Notes: generated by a model from the letters alone, not told the origin. 64,000 bases of DNA from Sclerotiophoma versabilis (GCA_012274445.1 JAAROD010000015.1:2418001-2482000), one strand, 5' to 3'. Positions 9,787-20,831 are shown, numbered from the stretch's first letter. Translations and numbers: made by a program.

Positions 9787-10987
9787 GGCGAAGGCGAGGC
9801 GTGTGAATGTATCAGCTGATGCAGAGAAAGTCGAGTGTAGAGGAAGAGCTAATCGGAATCAGCAATCGAATCGGTGGAGTGCAAGTTGATCTGCGGAGCT
9901 CGGTGATGGTGTTGATGCAGGCAGTTGCGAGTTGCGTGTTGGAGCTCACGGCGCCTTCCAGCTAGCGCGGTGGCCCATGCTTTTGGTGCCTCAACCTTCA
10001 GGCACATGCGGCCCCATTCGAAACCCCGCCATATCTAGGACGAGGGGTACTTTTGGCTTTGTTATGCACAGATCTCACCAGGAATCGCTGGTTACTGACG
10101 AGCAGCAAGACTGATACTAACCGCGAAAACATCGGCAGGTTGCTTCCACATCGGAGCTTCCATACACCTCAAGCCCTAGCGACCGAATCGTGGTCCAAGC
10201 CGGTTCGAAGACTGGCTCCGCTTCAGCACGTTTGATGAGTTGTCGGACACAATTTGCAGGCACCAGCAGCGACCCATTGGCTCTCCACCTGTTAGCCTAA
10301 CAGTTTATGTTTCGAACTGCTGCTGACTGGACGTTGGCGACAAAATCATCCCGCCTTTTTCACTACTTTGGACCCAACCGCATGACCCATCACCTGCGCG
10401 CTACACAGTACTTATAGAACTACTGTCACGCCGCCCCTGGTTGCTCTCCGACAACCACCCTTTCCGTTATATCTGTCATCTCACTACTTACGCACCAGTT
10501 TCTTTGTTCTCCTGAACGCCTCGGAAAAGCTTCAACGAAGACGCAGTCGTTGCAAGGGTCCATCGTCAGCGCCCAACCAAATTTGCCAAGCACCACCAGA
10601 CCTCGATACTTATGCCAGTAGCTCTCGCAAAGCCTTGATTCAGAGTCTCGAGCTGATACAGCTGTTGGGGTACCTTACCACAAGGGATACTGACGTCTTC
10701 AACTAATACGTTGGTGCATCTGGTAGATCGACACGACCGACTGCATATTGCACCATCAGCGGCTGTTGAGACTGTACTCGCAAATGCAGCCAATGCTTGT
10801 TCACTACTGCAACTGTACTTACAACACAGCTGTTCCTTACAGTCCATCTGCATTCTCTCAGAACATTGCCTGTTCACACGTAAGGGTCTCAACCATCTGA
10901 CATGTTGATATACTGACCATTACGTCATAGTGCGGCTCAATATCAACAGGTATCAACGTTCGATCAAAGACCGAGGAAGACGCAAAC
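9787..10987. promoter_or_regulatory. 1.2-kb divergent upstream region
   Basis: Lies between PRE10 (minus) and the Gln-rich gene (plus). A probable 5'-UTR intron of the plus gene runs 10880-10930 (GTAAGG...TACTGAC...TCATAG). No tRNA or other RNA gene is found. A run at 10196-10206 contains GGTTCGAA but has no tRNA fold around it. Confidence 0.4.
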
Positions 10988-11755
10988 ATGCAACAGGACG
11001 AGCTCGCGCAGCTGTTTGCAGCTAACATGCACCTGTCTCAAAATGCACCACAGCAGTTTCAGCAACAACAGCCTGAACCAGTGCAGCAGCAAAAAGAGCA
11101 GGAGGCACCCAAGGCGATAGTGTATGCTTCAAGCCACTACACTCATTCGCACCATGTTGTACCAACTCGCAGCGTCTCCGAGCCTCCAGCGAGAACGCAC
11201 ATTGAATTATCTGAGCTGGGGGCAATCCTCCTGCGCAACAGCATCAACCCTGAGCTGCTCTTCCCATCCCAAGTCGAGCTTTTTCAGAACGCAGATGACG
11301 ATCAGCGGTTACGGCTGCTTGAACTATGGCGCATCTCACCACCGCAGGGCCGTCAGGGCTACCCAGCAGATACAGACTACAACTTGTCGAGACAATTGTA
11401 CGACTGGCCACCTACAAGCCTGGCGCAGGAAGAGGCCATGGCAAAGCTGCGTTTTGAGAAGACCCAGCAAGAGCAGGAGAAAGCTCGTGAGCTTAGCACA
11501 TCACCACAGGTTGCCGAACCGTACATGACGTCAGGCTACGATATGCTTGCAAGGCGTGAGTACGAGCAGTCAGCAAAGGAGTCGAGCTACAATCAGGCAA
11601 CAGACCCCGTGTATGACAGCACTGGCAGCAACGGACTGTGGCAGAAGAACGTCGGCAGCATCTCGGATATGGAGAACAACTACGGGGCCTTCGCTTACGC
11701 CCGGGAGTACGGCTTCCAGCAGCCTATATATGGTGATGAGGAAATGGTTATGTGA
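10988..11755 (+). CDS. Gln-rich protein of unknown function
   Basis: Single exon, 255 aa. I do not recognise a domain. The first about 45 residues are Gln-rich (QQFQQQQPEPVQQQ). A central segment (about residues 70-125), with LSELGAILLRNSINPELLF and QRLRLLELWRISPPQGR, looks ordered and helical. It is followed by a charged Gln/Glu-Lys stretch and a Tyr/Asn-rich tail ending GDEEMVM. Real coding is supported by the long unbroken frame, the consistent composition and an ATG just after an intron-containing leader. The layout (Q-rich end plus short helical block) would fit a regulatory or RNA-associated protein, but that is only an inference. Confidence 0.75.
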   Translation: MQQDELAQLFAANMHLSQNAPQQFQQQQPEPVQQQKEQEAPKAIVYASSHYTHSHHVVPTRSVSEPPARTHIELSELGAILLRNSINPELLFPSQVELFQNADDDQRLRLLELWRISPPQGRQGYPADTDYNLSRQLYDWPPTSLAQEEAMAKLRFEKTQQEQEKARELSTSPQVAEPYMTSGYDMLARREYEQSAKESSYNQATDPVYDSTGSNGLWQKNVGSISDMENNYGAFAYAREYGFQQPIYGDEEMVM

Positions 11756-11758
11756 TTG

Positions 11759-12133
11759 AAGCGGAATTAGTACGTGGAGATCTGACGTGTGATGGTGTGA
11801 GCGATGTTTATGGATATCATGACAGCATACGGGCGTTTTCTTTTTTGCGTGCAGGCATTGGCAGGACAAGGACTGGAATTGCACAGGAGAGCATGGACTA
11901 CTCGGATACCCCCCCTCAAACAGAAATTTAAGATATTGCAGACGATCATTGGATATATGTTGTTGCACGGCGATAGTTCTCCTCTTCCACACATACATCT
12001 CTCCAAGCTGATATGATACAAAGCAGGATGCTGATCTGCCTGAACGCCGTGGCAATATGCTCTACCATCCAAACACATAGATATACATAGGCCGAGGACA
12101 AGTCCTGCTCCGGACCCAATTCTTTCAATCCAC
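11759..12133. other. convergent 3' flanks, no gene seen
   Basis: Between the stop of the Gln-rich gene and the mL59 stop. T-rich and A-rich patches near 11837 and 11915 could serve polyadenylation. No gene is supported. Confidence 0.5.
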
Positions 12134-12797
12134 CTATCTCTTCGCCTTCCCACTCGGCCACTTCTTCCACCCACGACCGTGACCTTTCTGCAACACTGTC
12201 AGTAATTGTTCCCAGGAACAGCTTCCGAGTTCGACATACCTGTTTCCACTCCTGGATCAACCTCGGCATATCCAACATAGCTTGTCTCCTCATCTCCAGT
12301 CTTCCCTTCAATGTCCTCTCCCAAAGCTTTCCCTTAACCTTTTGGCCCTCACCCGTACCCTTGACCGTCAATCCGCGCTCAATCCGCCTAGCCTCCTTCT
12401 CACCCGGCTTCTTGATCGTCCACGGCAGCAAATCAACGACGCCGTGTGCGTCTGCCAGTTTCACCAGGTCGGCTTGCTTGCGCAGACCGTAGACGGGGCC
12501 GTGCCAGCGGCCAGTTGCGAAGTTTTTGGTCGGGAGGAAGGGATTGGGGAACGGCAGGTCTTCCGCCAAGACGGCTTTCGTTGTGCTGGCCACACCTTCC
12601 GGCGACGATGCCTCTGCGACTGGGACGTTGGCGTTGGCGGGTGGTGTGGTCGATATTGTGTCGGGGGTGTCTGCTGGTGTCGCGGCGATTTGCGATGTGA
12701 TCTGGGGGAAGAGCTGCGGCGGGGGGTAGCGCTGGAAAAAGCGCAGCAGCCGCGGGGGCAGTGTTTTTGCGAGCTCGACTGTCTGTGATGTCGCCAT
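12134..12797 (-). CDS. MRPL25: mitochondrial large ribosomal subunit protein mL59 (MRPL25)
   Basis: Exon 1 is 12797-12240 and exon 2 is 12187-12134, with a 52-nt intron (GTATGT...ACTGAC...TTGCAG). The 203-aa product begins MATSQTVELAKTLPPRLLRF and has the fungal mL59 pattern: LPPRLLRFFQRYPPP, a variable Pro/Ala/Thr-rich linker (about residues 35-80), then FLPTKNFATGRWHGPVYGL and LRKQADLVKLADAHGV, and a basic end. Splicing gives the basic C-terminus KGHGRGWKKWPSGKAKR, typical of a ribosomal protein, whereas reading through does not. It is imported into mitochondria and is a fungal-specific component of the 54S subunit. The end coordinate may be off by one base. Confidence 0.88.
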
Positions 12798-13072
12798 GTT
12801 TGCCGACCGGGGGTGTGCACGGTGGGATTGAGTGATGGATGGGAGATGGGAACTTTTGGTGCCAAGGCCGGAGAGTGCACGGGCGCTGGGGGATGGCGGG
12901 CGTGGGCGAGCTCGCCGCGTTAGCTGTTGCTACCTGCTGCCGTGCATCATCAACTACATCCTCGCCCTCCCCGCCTTTCTCTGCTCTCTCACCTTGTATA
13001 CCGTCAGGGTAACCTCGCGTACTATCCACTTTGGGACACCACATAGAAGCCTGTCAGGGTAAACTCACAGCC
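12798..13072. promoter_or_regulatory. divergent promoter of mL59 and PUP3
   Basis: A compact 275-bp region shared by two core genes pointing away from each other. I looked for the proteasome-associated element GGTGGCAAA and did not find it here. Confidence 0.5.
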
Positions 13073-13845
13073 ATGGTAAGCTCCCCCACGCCGCCGGTAC
13101 CTCGTGCATAGCTAACAGCAACAGTCGTCACCGTTCTCGATAAGTACGATACCCTCACGAATGCAAACACGCCGATCCTCTAACAAGATTTAGACGGCGG
13201 TGCCTGTGTGGCCATGGTGGGCAAGGACTGCGTCGCCATCGCCTGCGATCTCCGCCTCGGCATGCAAGCGCTCACAGTATCGAACAACTTCCCCAAGATC
13301 TTCCAGTACGGCGACGTATTTCTAGGCCTGACGGGTCTCGCCACCGACGTCTCGACCGTGTCCGACCTGTTCCGCTACAAAGTCAACATGTACCGCCTGC
13401 GTGAAGAGCGCAACATCTCGCCCCAGACCATGGCCAACCTTGTCTCGTCGTCGCTGTACGAGAAGAGATTCGGTCCATACTTCGTCAGCCCTGTCATTGC
13501 GGGCATCAACCAGACAACGGGGAAGCCGTTCATCTGCGGGTTTGACAGCATTGGGTGCATTGACTTTGCAAAGGACTTTATTGTCAGCGGAACGGCGAGC
13601 GACCAACTATTTGGTACATGCGAAGGACTGTGGGAGCCGGATCTGGTAAGCAGCATCCGCACTGTATGATTGGTAAGGATGGTTAGCTAATTTGGGAACA
13701 GGGCCCGGAGGACCTCTTCGAGACCGTCTCACAAGCGCTGCTGAATGCCGTCGACCGAGACGCACTGTCTGGATGGGGAGCACACGTCTACATTATCGAG
13801 AAGGATAAGGTGACCAAGCGGTTATTGAAGGGCAGGCAGGATTGA
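13073..13845 (+). CDS. PUP3: 20S proteasome beta-3 subunit
   Basis: Four exons: 13073-13075 (ATG only), 13125-13143 (a 19-nt microexon), 13194-13645 and 13702-13845. The 205-aa product equals yeast Pup3 in length and follows it closely: N-terminus MSSPFSINGGACVAM, then GKDCVAIACDLRLGMQALTV, SSLYEKRFGPYFVSP, FIVSGTASDQLFG, EDLFETVSQALLN and DRDALSGWGAHVYII. Beta-3 is a non-catalytic subunit of the inner ring, and no propeptide Thr is expected. The two tiny first exons are set by the requirement for the sequence M-SSPFSI-N-GG; intron 1 is GTAAGC...CAACAG and intron 2 is GTACGA...TTTAG. Confidence 0.93.
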
Positions 13846-14312
13846 GATGGGCCATGGTATCCGGTGGCGCTACGACATCTACGACTTGGACGTAAGAGGC
13901 TGGAATGCAAGTGCAGGAAGGCTATCAAGCTTCGACATAACGACATGACATGCAAGGCATTCGCACTGACTAGCTTATGCTATGACAGCATGCAGGGCAT
14001 GATGCAGGGTAGAGCTACAATAAACTGGTTTACTACCCATAAGACGTGCACGTGTACTAGGAGCGAAGTTGGGCTTAAAACCTACTGATCATAATCGTCG
14101 ATCTTGACATGCGTACTATATTTGCCGTACAATGACGCGCACGTGATAGCGTGCCTATCGTCGCGCTTCCATGGGTGAGCTCGAAACTTTCCACGCTCTA
14201 CCCTTGCAACTACAACAACCAACCTCGGCGATTCAATAGTCACACCTGGCGCACCCCAGCGACTGTGGTTTTCATACTAAGCGCCTATAAATACAGTGAG
14301 ACATTCGCCAGC
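13846..14312 (+). promoter_or_regulatory. PUP3 3' flank and PRP28 upstream region
   Basis: 467 bp. Two CACGTG E-box palindromes are present at 14049-14054 and 14140-14145, the sort bound by bHLH factors. A role for them is inference only. An in-frame open extension upstream of the PRP28 ATG is ignored as leader. Confidence 0.4.
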
Positions 14313-16553
14313 ATGGATTATCCACCACCTCCTCCACCTCCGCTTCATGACGCTCCGCCTCCACCGCCACCTAGCTCTGATGCCCCTCCGCCTCCTCCAC
14401 CGCCAGAGGAGGAGTTGCTAGGCCCAGCACTGCTGCCGAAGAAATTGAAGAAAGGTTGGGCGTCGCAGAAGAAGCAGCCACCGAGCATAGACGACATTCT
14501 CAAGGCGAAGCGCGAAAAAGAAGCCGCTGCCGCGAAACCCAAGTTCCTGTCCAAAGCAGAGCGCGAGCGTATTGCGCTGGAAAAACGGCAGAAAGAGGTC
14601 GAGGATGCACGGAAGAGGCGCGAAGGTGCGGGTGCAGCTATGAACGGGAATGGAGCGGTACAGAACGGTAACGGGACAAATAACGGCGCATCCTCTATAC
14701 CCACAGGGCCACGGTCTATGAGGCAGGACGCCCCACATGGACAACCAAGAGACGGTCCAAGAAGTAGAGACATGGCGCCTCCACCCGTGCCGGACAAGAA
14801 GGCAGGCAAGCGTCCGCCGCCCGAGGATGCAGAGGCTGCCATGATCAGGAACCGGTACATGGGCGCCGAGCAGAATCAGTCAACTTTCTCAGCAAAGAAG
14901 AAGCGCAAGCGGACAACAGAGAAGAAGTTCAACTTTGAGTGGAATGAAGAGGAGGACACAAGCTACGACTACAACCCCATCTACCAGCAGAGGGCGGAGG
15001 CGAACTTCTTCGGGCGCGGCAAGCTGGGCGGCTTTACGGAAGACATGACAGAGCGCAGCACGCAGCAGTTCATCGAAGCCATGATCGAGCGGGATCCCGA
15101 GTCTGGACGAGCACGAGCCGAAGCCATCCTCGAGATGGAGAGACGGCGGAAGGAAGAGGGCAGTCGCGCACAGCTGGACAAGCACTGGAGTGAGAAGAAA
15201 CTTGAGCACATGCGCGAGCGCGACTGGCGTATCTTTAAAGAGGACTTCAACATCGCCACCAAGGGCGGCGCAATCCCCAATCCCATGCGTAATTGGCAAG
15301 AAGCTGGCCTCCCAGACAATCTCATGCGCATCGTGGAGCAGGTCGGCTACAACGAACCCTCCGCCATCCAGCGCGCTGCGATACCCATTGCCCTACAATG
15401 TCGCGACCTTATTGGTGTCGCTGTCACCGGTTCCGGTAAAACAGCAGCCTTCATCCTCCCCCTCCTTGCTTACATCTCTCAACTGCCTCCTCTGGGCCCC
15501 GCGAACCGCAACGATGGTCCGTATGCCCTCGTTCTGGCACCTACACGTGAACTGGCACAGCAGATCGAAGTTGAAGCCAAGAAATTCGCCAACCCGCTGG
15601 GCTTCAAGACGGCAGTCATCGTGGGTGGCCACTCAATTGAAGAACAAGCCTTCCAAATGCGCGACGGGTGTGAAATTATCATCGCAACACCCGGTCGCCT
15701 GGTTGACTGCATCGAGCGCCGTGTCCTTGTGCTCTCACAATGCGCGTACGTGATCATGGACGAAGCGGATCGCATGATTGATATGGGTTTCGAGGAGCCT
15801 GTGAATAAAATCCTCGACGCTCTCCCTGTCGGCAACGAGAAGCCGGATAACGATCTAGCCGAAGACCCCGACGCAATGAAGCGCGGCATGTACCGCCAGA
15901 CGATGATGTACACGGCCACCATGCCCACTGCCGTCGAGCGCATCGCAAGGAAGTACCTGCGTCGCCCAGCCATCGTTACGATTGGTAATGCAGGTGAGGC
16001 CGTCGAGACAGTCGAGCAGCGCGTTGAGTTCATCCAGGGCGAGGAGAAGAGGAAGAAGCGACTGTCCGAAATTCTCAACTCGGGAGAGTTTGCGGCCCCA
16101 ATCATTGTCTTCGTCAATATCAAGCGCAACTGCGACGCTATCGCACGAGATATTAAGCACATGGGCTTCTCGGCTGTCACGCTACACGGCTCCAAGACGC
16201 AGGAACAGCGTGAAGCCGCGCTGCAGAGTCTGCGCGACGGCCGCACCGATGTGCTCGTCGCGACTGATTTGGCTGGTCGTGGTATCGACGTTCCGGACGT
16301 CAGTCTGGTCGTAAACTTCAACATGGCCACGAACATCGAGAGCTACACGCATCGTATTGGTCGTACAGGTCGTGCCGGAAAATCCGGTGTGGCCATTACT
16401 TTCTGGGGCAACGAAGACGCCGACGTGCTGTACGATCTCAAGCAGATGCTCAGCAAGAGCCAGATCAGCAAGGTGCCGGAGGATCTGCGGAAGCACGAGG
16501 CGGCGCAGCAGAAAGGCGGGAGGAAGAAGGAGGGAAAGAATGTGTTGACGTAG
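14313..16553 (+). CDS. PRP28: pre-mRNA-splicing DEAD-box RNA helicase PRP28
   Basis: Uninterrupted 746-aa gene. PRP28 (human DDX23) exchanges U1 for U6 at the 5' splice site. The N-terminus is Pro-rich (MDYPPPPPPPLHDA...), then a charged Lys/Arg region (about 60-110) and KKRKRTTEKKFNFEWNEEED (about 190-210), a U5/tri-snRNP tether region in the family. The helicase core follows: Q-motif region GYNEPSAIQRAAIPIA, motif I VTGSGKT (about 370), PTRELAQQ, TPGRLVD, DEAD (about 482), TAT motif III (about 532), then ATDLAGRGID and HRIGRTGRAG (about 680). TAT in place of SAT is normal for this subfamily. The start was chosen at the ATG giving MDYPPPP; upstream codons lack ATG in frame. Confidence 0.96.
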   Translation: MDYPPPPPPPLHDAPPPPPPSSDAPPPPPPPEEELLGPALLPKKLKKGWASQKKQPPSIDDILKAKREKEAAAAKPKFLSKAERERIALEKRQKEVEDARKRREGAGAAMNGNGAVQNGNGTNNGASSIPTGPRSMRQDAPHGQPRDGPRSRDMAPPPVPDKKAGKRPPPEDAEAAMIRNRYMGAEQNQSTFSAKKKRKRTTEKKFNFEWNEEEDTSYDYNPIYQQRAEANFFGRGKLGGFTEDMTERSTQQFIEAMIERDPESGRARAEAILEMERRRKEEGSRAQLDKHWSEKKLEHMRERDWRIFKEDFNIATKGGAIPNPMRNWQEAGLPDNLMRIVEQVGYNEPSAIQRAAIPIALQCRDLIGVAVTGSGKTAAFILPLLAYISQLPPLGPANRNDGPYALVLAPTRELAQQIEVEAKKFANPLGFKTAVIVGGHSIEEQAFQMRDGCEIIIATPGRLVDCIERRVLVLSQCAYVIMDEADRMIDMGFEEPVNKILDALPVGNEKPDNDLAEDPDAMKRGMYRQTMMYTATMPTAVERIARKYLRRPAIVTIGNAGEAVETVEQRVEFIQGEEKRKKRLSEILNSGEFAAPIIVFVNIKRNCDAIARDIKHMGFSAVTLHGSKTQEQREAALQSLRDGRTDVLVATDLAGRGIDVPDVSLVVNFNMATNIESYTHRIGRTGRAGKSGVAITFWGNEDADVLYDLKQMLSKSQISKVPEDLRKHEAAQQKGGRKKEGKNVLT

Positions 16554-17633
16554 GCTATACTTCTAAGACATCTATAAATTTTAGTAGTTGGCTGTCCCCT
16601 GGCTGGGCACTTATCGATCACGTTCAAAGTCAGACGATGCTAGAGGGCTGTTCTTCTTGTGCGTGTGAGAGTGCCTTTGTGATAGCACGTTTTGTGTTGA
16701 TTTCACTTTGCAAACACGTCACATATTAAAGCTCCGCAATACAGATGGAAAGCTGGTGCGCTGCGGCTGGAGAGACGGGCGCAAAAACAATGAAATGCAA
16801 GCGCCATCCCAGGTCGAACGCTACTTGGAAGAAAAGATTGGGAACAACACCGAAAAAGAGGGTAGATATCGGTAAGAGAGAAGAGTTTCATTCAAGGACC
16901 GTAGTATTGCATTTTCCTCAACCACAGAGGACATTCCTTCCTCTCGCTTATATATGGGTATTTAAAAGGCCTTAGTAATTTTCTGCAATAGCTCATATCG
17001 AGGGAAGTTACCCCTTGGTCCGGTAACAAGTTCTGAAATCGGGGTATTGTATTCTTTGCACGTTTCTAGACCTGTCTTCAATCAACACGGGAGCCAGAAT
17101 TCGAGTCTGACATGCACTAACATGCGCTGACCTTGCTTATTCGTGTTCTCAGAATCGGAATTTTACTCTGCTATCCCTACAACACCAAGGGCTGGTCCTG
17201 CTGGACATTGGCCGGGTCGTGACAAGCCTTCACAGTCAGAGTTTTAATAGGCTAGAGGTGGTCAAACAGAGGTGCTACCGAACCTGTGGAAGGCTGAACT
17301 TGACATGGGTAGGCTGAGCGAATAGGGAAGAGCCGATCATGTGGATGACAAAGTTGAGGTTGATAACGTGTGGCGGACTGATGAGCTGAGAATGATTGGG
17401 CTGAGTTTGGCCGGTAGGAAACCAATGACAAGTCCAGGTGCCCATGCTGAGCAAATAGTGAATGTCTTCCTGCAGGAACATCTTGTTGCTGCGAAGCTAC
17501 GGTGGTAAGCCGTATGAAAGAGGCTCGGAGGCTGCCGACTTGCCGTACTGAACCTCGAACATGCCATGATCGACACGACCTCTCTACACCCTCGGCGCCA
17601 TCTACTTCATTTCCCGCGCTCCTTTACAGACTG
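16554..17633. other. 1.1 kb without a recognised gene
   Basis: PRP28 3' flank and sequence downstream of the next minus-strand gene. Short open frames at 16745-16975 plus and 17275-17576 minus have no domain. Nothing else is recognised. Confidence 0.5.
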
Positions 17634-18467
17634 CTAATCCCTGTAGAGCTTGACCTTGATGTCGATCCAATACGCCGTGCCGATTGGTGAACTGTACTTG
17701 GTGATGTTTTCGTCAACATTGATATGGGCTTTCCGGTCAACAAGTAGGTAACCGAGGCGGGTCAACTCCGTGATAAAGGCGTCAGTTAGGTCCGTTACGA
17801 GCGGGCAAGGGTCCTTTCCAGTTGGCATAGTGCCAACGAGGGTAAGAGAATCGAGGCGCAGGTTGATGTGGTCGAAAAGTGAGAGGTCGATAGCCCATGA
17901 GTTGATGTTAGCCCAGGAGGTGATGTCTGTGTTAACATCGAGCTCAAACTTGAGTGTCAGGTGTTTCATCGCTGGGCTGAGCTGAGAGGTTATCGATTTC
18001 AGAGGCAGAACGGGTTCCGAGGTCTTGAAGAGCGCTTGCACGGCTTGACCTTGAGGTACGGCTCGAACGTACGTGTCCATATTGAAAGTGACGTTGGTAG
18101 CGAACAATGGGTTCACCAGTTGGGAGCATCTGTCCTGAATGTCTTCGCACCCATACAGCCAGCAGCTCCAGATGGTGTTCTTGGAAAGCTCCTTGAGTCC
18201 TTCCTGGCAGATGCCCTTGCTAAGCAACAGCCATTTGGGCAGGCCACATTGAGGATCTGCATCAGGCGAGATATTGCCGTAGCAGACTTCGAAGGTATTG
18301 CGTATTTTTCGACCAAATGAGGGCTGTATACGGGGCCCATCTCGCCACAGATGGCTGTATACCATATCACGCAGCTCTTGTGGAAGATCTGCAATAGAGG
18401 CTCGACATTCGTTTTGGCGCTTGATGAAGTAGAAGTTGGTGGGGTCCATCATGGCATCCGATCGCAT
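17634..18467 (-). CDS. uncharacterised protein of the 2EXR/F-box-like fungal type
   Basis: A 277-aa single-exon frame starting MRSDAMMDP; the ATGs at 18452 and 18449 are alternative starts. Near the N-terminus is ADLPQELRDMVYSHLWRDG, resembling the short L-P-x-E-[LI]-R-x-x-[IV]-Y motif that opens many lineage-expanded fungal proteins of the 2EXR or F-box-like kind. The rest has LPKWLLLSKGICQEGLKEL (a typical companion block) and hydrophobic beta-like segments such as SLFDHINLRLDSLTLVG. No catalytic residues are seen. Such genes are numerous in Pleosporales and related fungi and mostly uncharacterised. No function is assigned. Confidence 0.7.
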   Translation of the reverse strand: MRSDAMMDPTNFYFIKRQNECRASIADLPQELRDMVYSHLWRDGPRIQPSFGRKIRNTFEVCYGNISPDADPQCGLPKWLLLSKGICQEGLKELSKNTIWSCWLYGCEDIQDRCSQLVNPLFATNVTFNMDTYVRAVPQGQAVQALFKTSEPVLPLKSITSQLSPAMKHLTLKFELDVNTDITSWANINSWAIDLSLFDHINLRLDSLTLVGTMPTGKDPCPLVTDLTDAFITELTRLGYLLVDRKAHINVDENITKYSSPIGTAYWIDIKVKLYRD

Positions 18468-19458
18468 TCGAAAGCAGCGTAGAAGATGTCGAGGAAGTAC
18501 GTTGAGCGAGTGTGGTAGACTTGCGAGCTGCAGGAACGAGACAAACACAGTAGCACGTCTGCCGTCACCTCAACTTTAACAGGGGCACAAGCTGAGCCAC
18601 TACGTATGGAACCTTGTTGGACAAGCTTCTGACCCTTCAAAAGATCTTCACATGTACCAATGGGTTCACATGCACCAATGGGAGTTATTCTGCGGTCGCC
18701 TTCTCCCCGTCGACGTGCCAATAGCAAGAGCCAAGCCGAATCTGAAAGTACCCAGGAAACCAGAATATGAGATAATGGCATTCCGATAAACGACGACAAA
18801 ATCGAGAGAGCCCTCATTCACCTGCAGTTCCGAGACGTTTCATGACCGGTGAAGAGCTGCACGTACCCGTCGTGCGAGACGGCGGTGAGGTACAGCAAAC
18901 AACCTCATTCCTATGGCATGGTGCGCGTGACACCGGAGACGGCATGCATTAAACCGTAGTGGTCATGTTGCAAAAGTTAATTCAGGAAGACTGTGGAGGA
19001 TTAGTGTAGGTGTACGATGGAGGAAGGTAGATTCGACCGGAGGTAAAGCCCGCTAATGCGGTTCTGGACTCCTGCACCTAAAACACGAGACAGATGCTTA
19101 GTTGCACCGAGCGTTTAAGTAGCCACATCGCTCAAACTCCATTGGTCAGAGCCGTGTCGTGGAGGTTATTACTTTGGATTAACGATTGAGTAGGTGGAGT
19201 ACTCATGGACCTTCGCGAGCAGGTCGATGCCAGTGCGCCAACACTCCTTCACATTCATCTCACATTAGCGGGATCAGTACTGTCACGTCACATGATTGCA
19301 ACTCCAAACCCGCTAAACATCATGCAACGGGTCGATTTCCCTGCCATTGGATCCCGTAGGATGTCCAGTATCTCTTCTAGCTACTTCAACATTCTTGATC
19401 CTACAATGCGCAATCGCTGAACGTCCTCTACCTTGGTAGCTCCTCTTTAAATGAGTGC
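18468..19458. other. 1-kb intergenic, no gene seen
   Basis: Between the start of the 2EXR-like gene and the INSIG stop. It must contain the promoter of the former. No RNA gene, repeat or convincing frame is visible. Confidence 0.5.
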
Positions 19459-20798
19459 TCATCTCTTCCACCCACTCTCCAACACCGCCAACCTCCGCCC
19501 AATGCTGCCAAAACAAACACAACTGCAGAATAGTACGCTTCCGACCCACGTCACCACAGCCAAGTTGTCGTAACTGATAATTCCAGCAAACAAATCCGGT
19601 CTATGGCTGGGTATCGAAGGCGCGTGCGTGACATTCGCCAAGGTAGAAATACTGGGTGACGGTAGAGCAGTGGGATTAGAGAGGAACATGAGCGAAGTGA
19701 GGATCGAAGTGACAATGAGCGAGAACGATAGGCCGGGTTTGCTGCGGTCAAGAATGTACCAGAGGGCTGGGTTGACGAGTGCGAGGGTGACGGTGAGTTG
19801 GAGAGTGGACTGCCAGGGGAGGCGGCGCTGTCTGATATTAGTATGATGCTGTCTGTATCTGGGAAGAGTGATGAACTTACAATGGCAAAAGCAACACCCA
19901 CAAAGGCCGCCACGCTCCTGACCACGTCGTTGATCTGCTCGCTGATGGGACTCTCAGCGTCCTTCTCCTGCTCTTTCTCTTCGCTCTCCTCCAACGTGCT
20001 ATGCCTCGCCCACACCAGATCAACATAAGGCAACAGACTCCCAAGCGCGACCCCCGCACAACCCCAAGTCATAATGTAGAACCAGCTCTCACGGTCTACG
20101 CCCTTGATATGCACCGCAGCAAGCTGCCGTGTATCATGCAGATGGCTCACAATCGTCCCATACAGTACGCCGAACGTGAACAGCGCAACCAGTTTAGCGA
20201 CCAACACAGCATGTTTCGCGGCACCACTCCTCGCTCTCCCCATCTGACTGCTCCGCCTCTCAGCGCCCAACTTCCCCTTCCCGCTTCCCCTGCGCGCAGA
20301 CTTCTTCATGCTGAGCCCTGCACCCGCACCGCCCAGGCCAGTCTCGTCCCCGTTTTCAGTCCACCCCATGGTTGTGTGTCCTGGGGTCTCAGCGCCCGTG
20401 CCCCAAGGCGTCTCTGCGATGCTTTGCGCGCCGTTTGTGCTCGCGCCTACATCGTCGTATATGCCGAAGAGTGTGCTGCTGTTCATGTTCACGAAGCTCT
20501 TGTTCTGGCGCGGCAGCAGCGCGCTGCTGGTGTCATCGATCGTCGATTCGGGCGCATCTTCCGAGCGAGCGTCGTAGGTACGGAGGAGGCGCGCGTTCAG
20601 CTGGGCGAGGAAGTCGGAGCTGCGGGAGTTTTGCAGAGTGGTTGAGGTCGCGGTATGCGGTTGTTGTGATAAAGCGTGGGTGGGCGAGTCTGCTGTGTCG
20701 TGGTGGACTTGCGGTTCGAAGTTCCGCCGCGGTATGGGGCGGTAGATGTGTGGTTGCTGGCCTGGACTCTCTCTTCTTTCAAAGGTATCGTCGGCCAT
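19459..20798 (-). CDS. INSIG-domain protein (sterol-sensing regulator)
   Basis: Exon 1 20798-19881 and exon 2 19827-19459; intron 19880-19828 (GTAAGT...CTAATATCAGACAG). The 428-aa product has a disordered Ser/Thr-rich cytosolic N-terminus (about 1-190), then several membrane segments: AVLVAKLVALFTFGVLYGTI, SWFYIMTWGCAGVALGSLLP, VVRSVAAFVGVAFAI joined by splicing to RRLPWQSTLQLTVTLALVNP, ALWYILDRSKPGLSFSLIV and a last segment near LAVVTWVGSVLFCS. This is the order found in INSIG proteins, ER membrane partners of SREBP-SCAP and HMG-CoA reductase (S. pombe Ins1 binds the reductase). RRLPWQ after the splice is characteristic of the family. The long N-terminal extension is usual in filamentous fungi. 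Confidence 0.82.
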
Positions 20799-20831
20799 TG
20801 CGGAGGTCTGTATGTGGGTCTGCAGCTCTGC

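Noticed and set aside
10190..10220. GGTTCGAA near a possible tRNA B box
   Set aside because: The flanking sequence does not fold into a cloverleaf, and there is no A box at the right distance.
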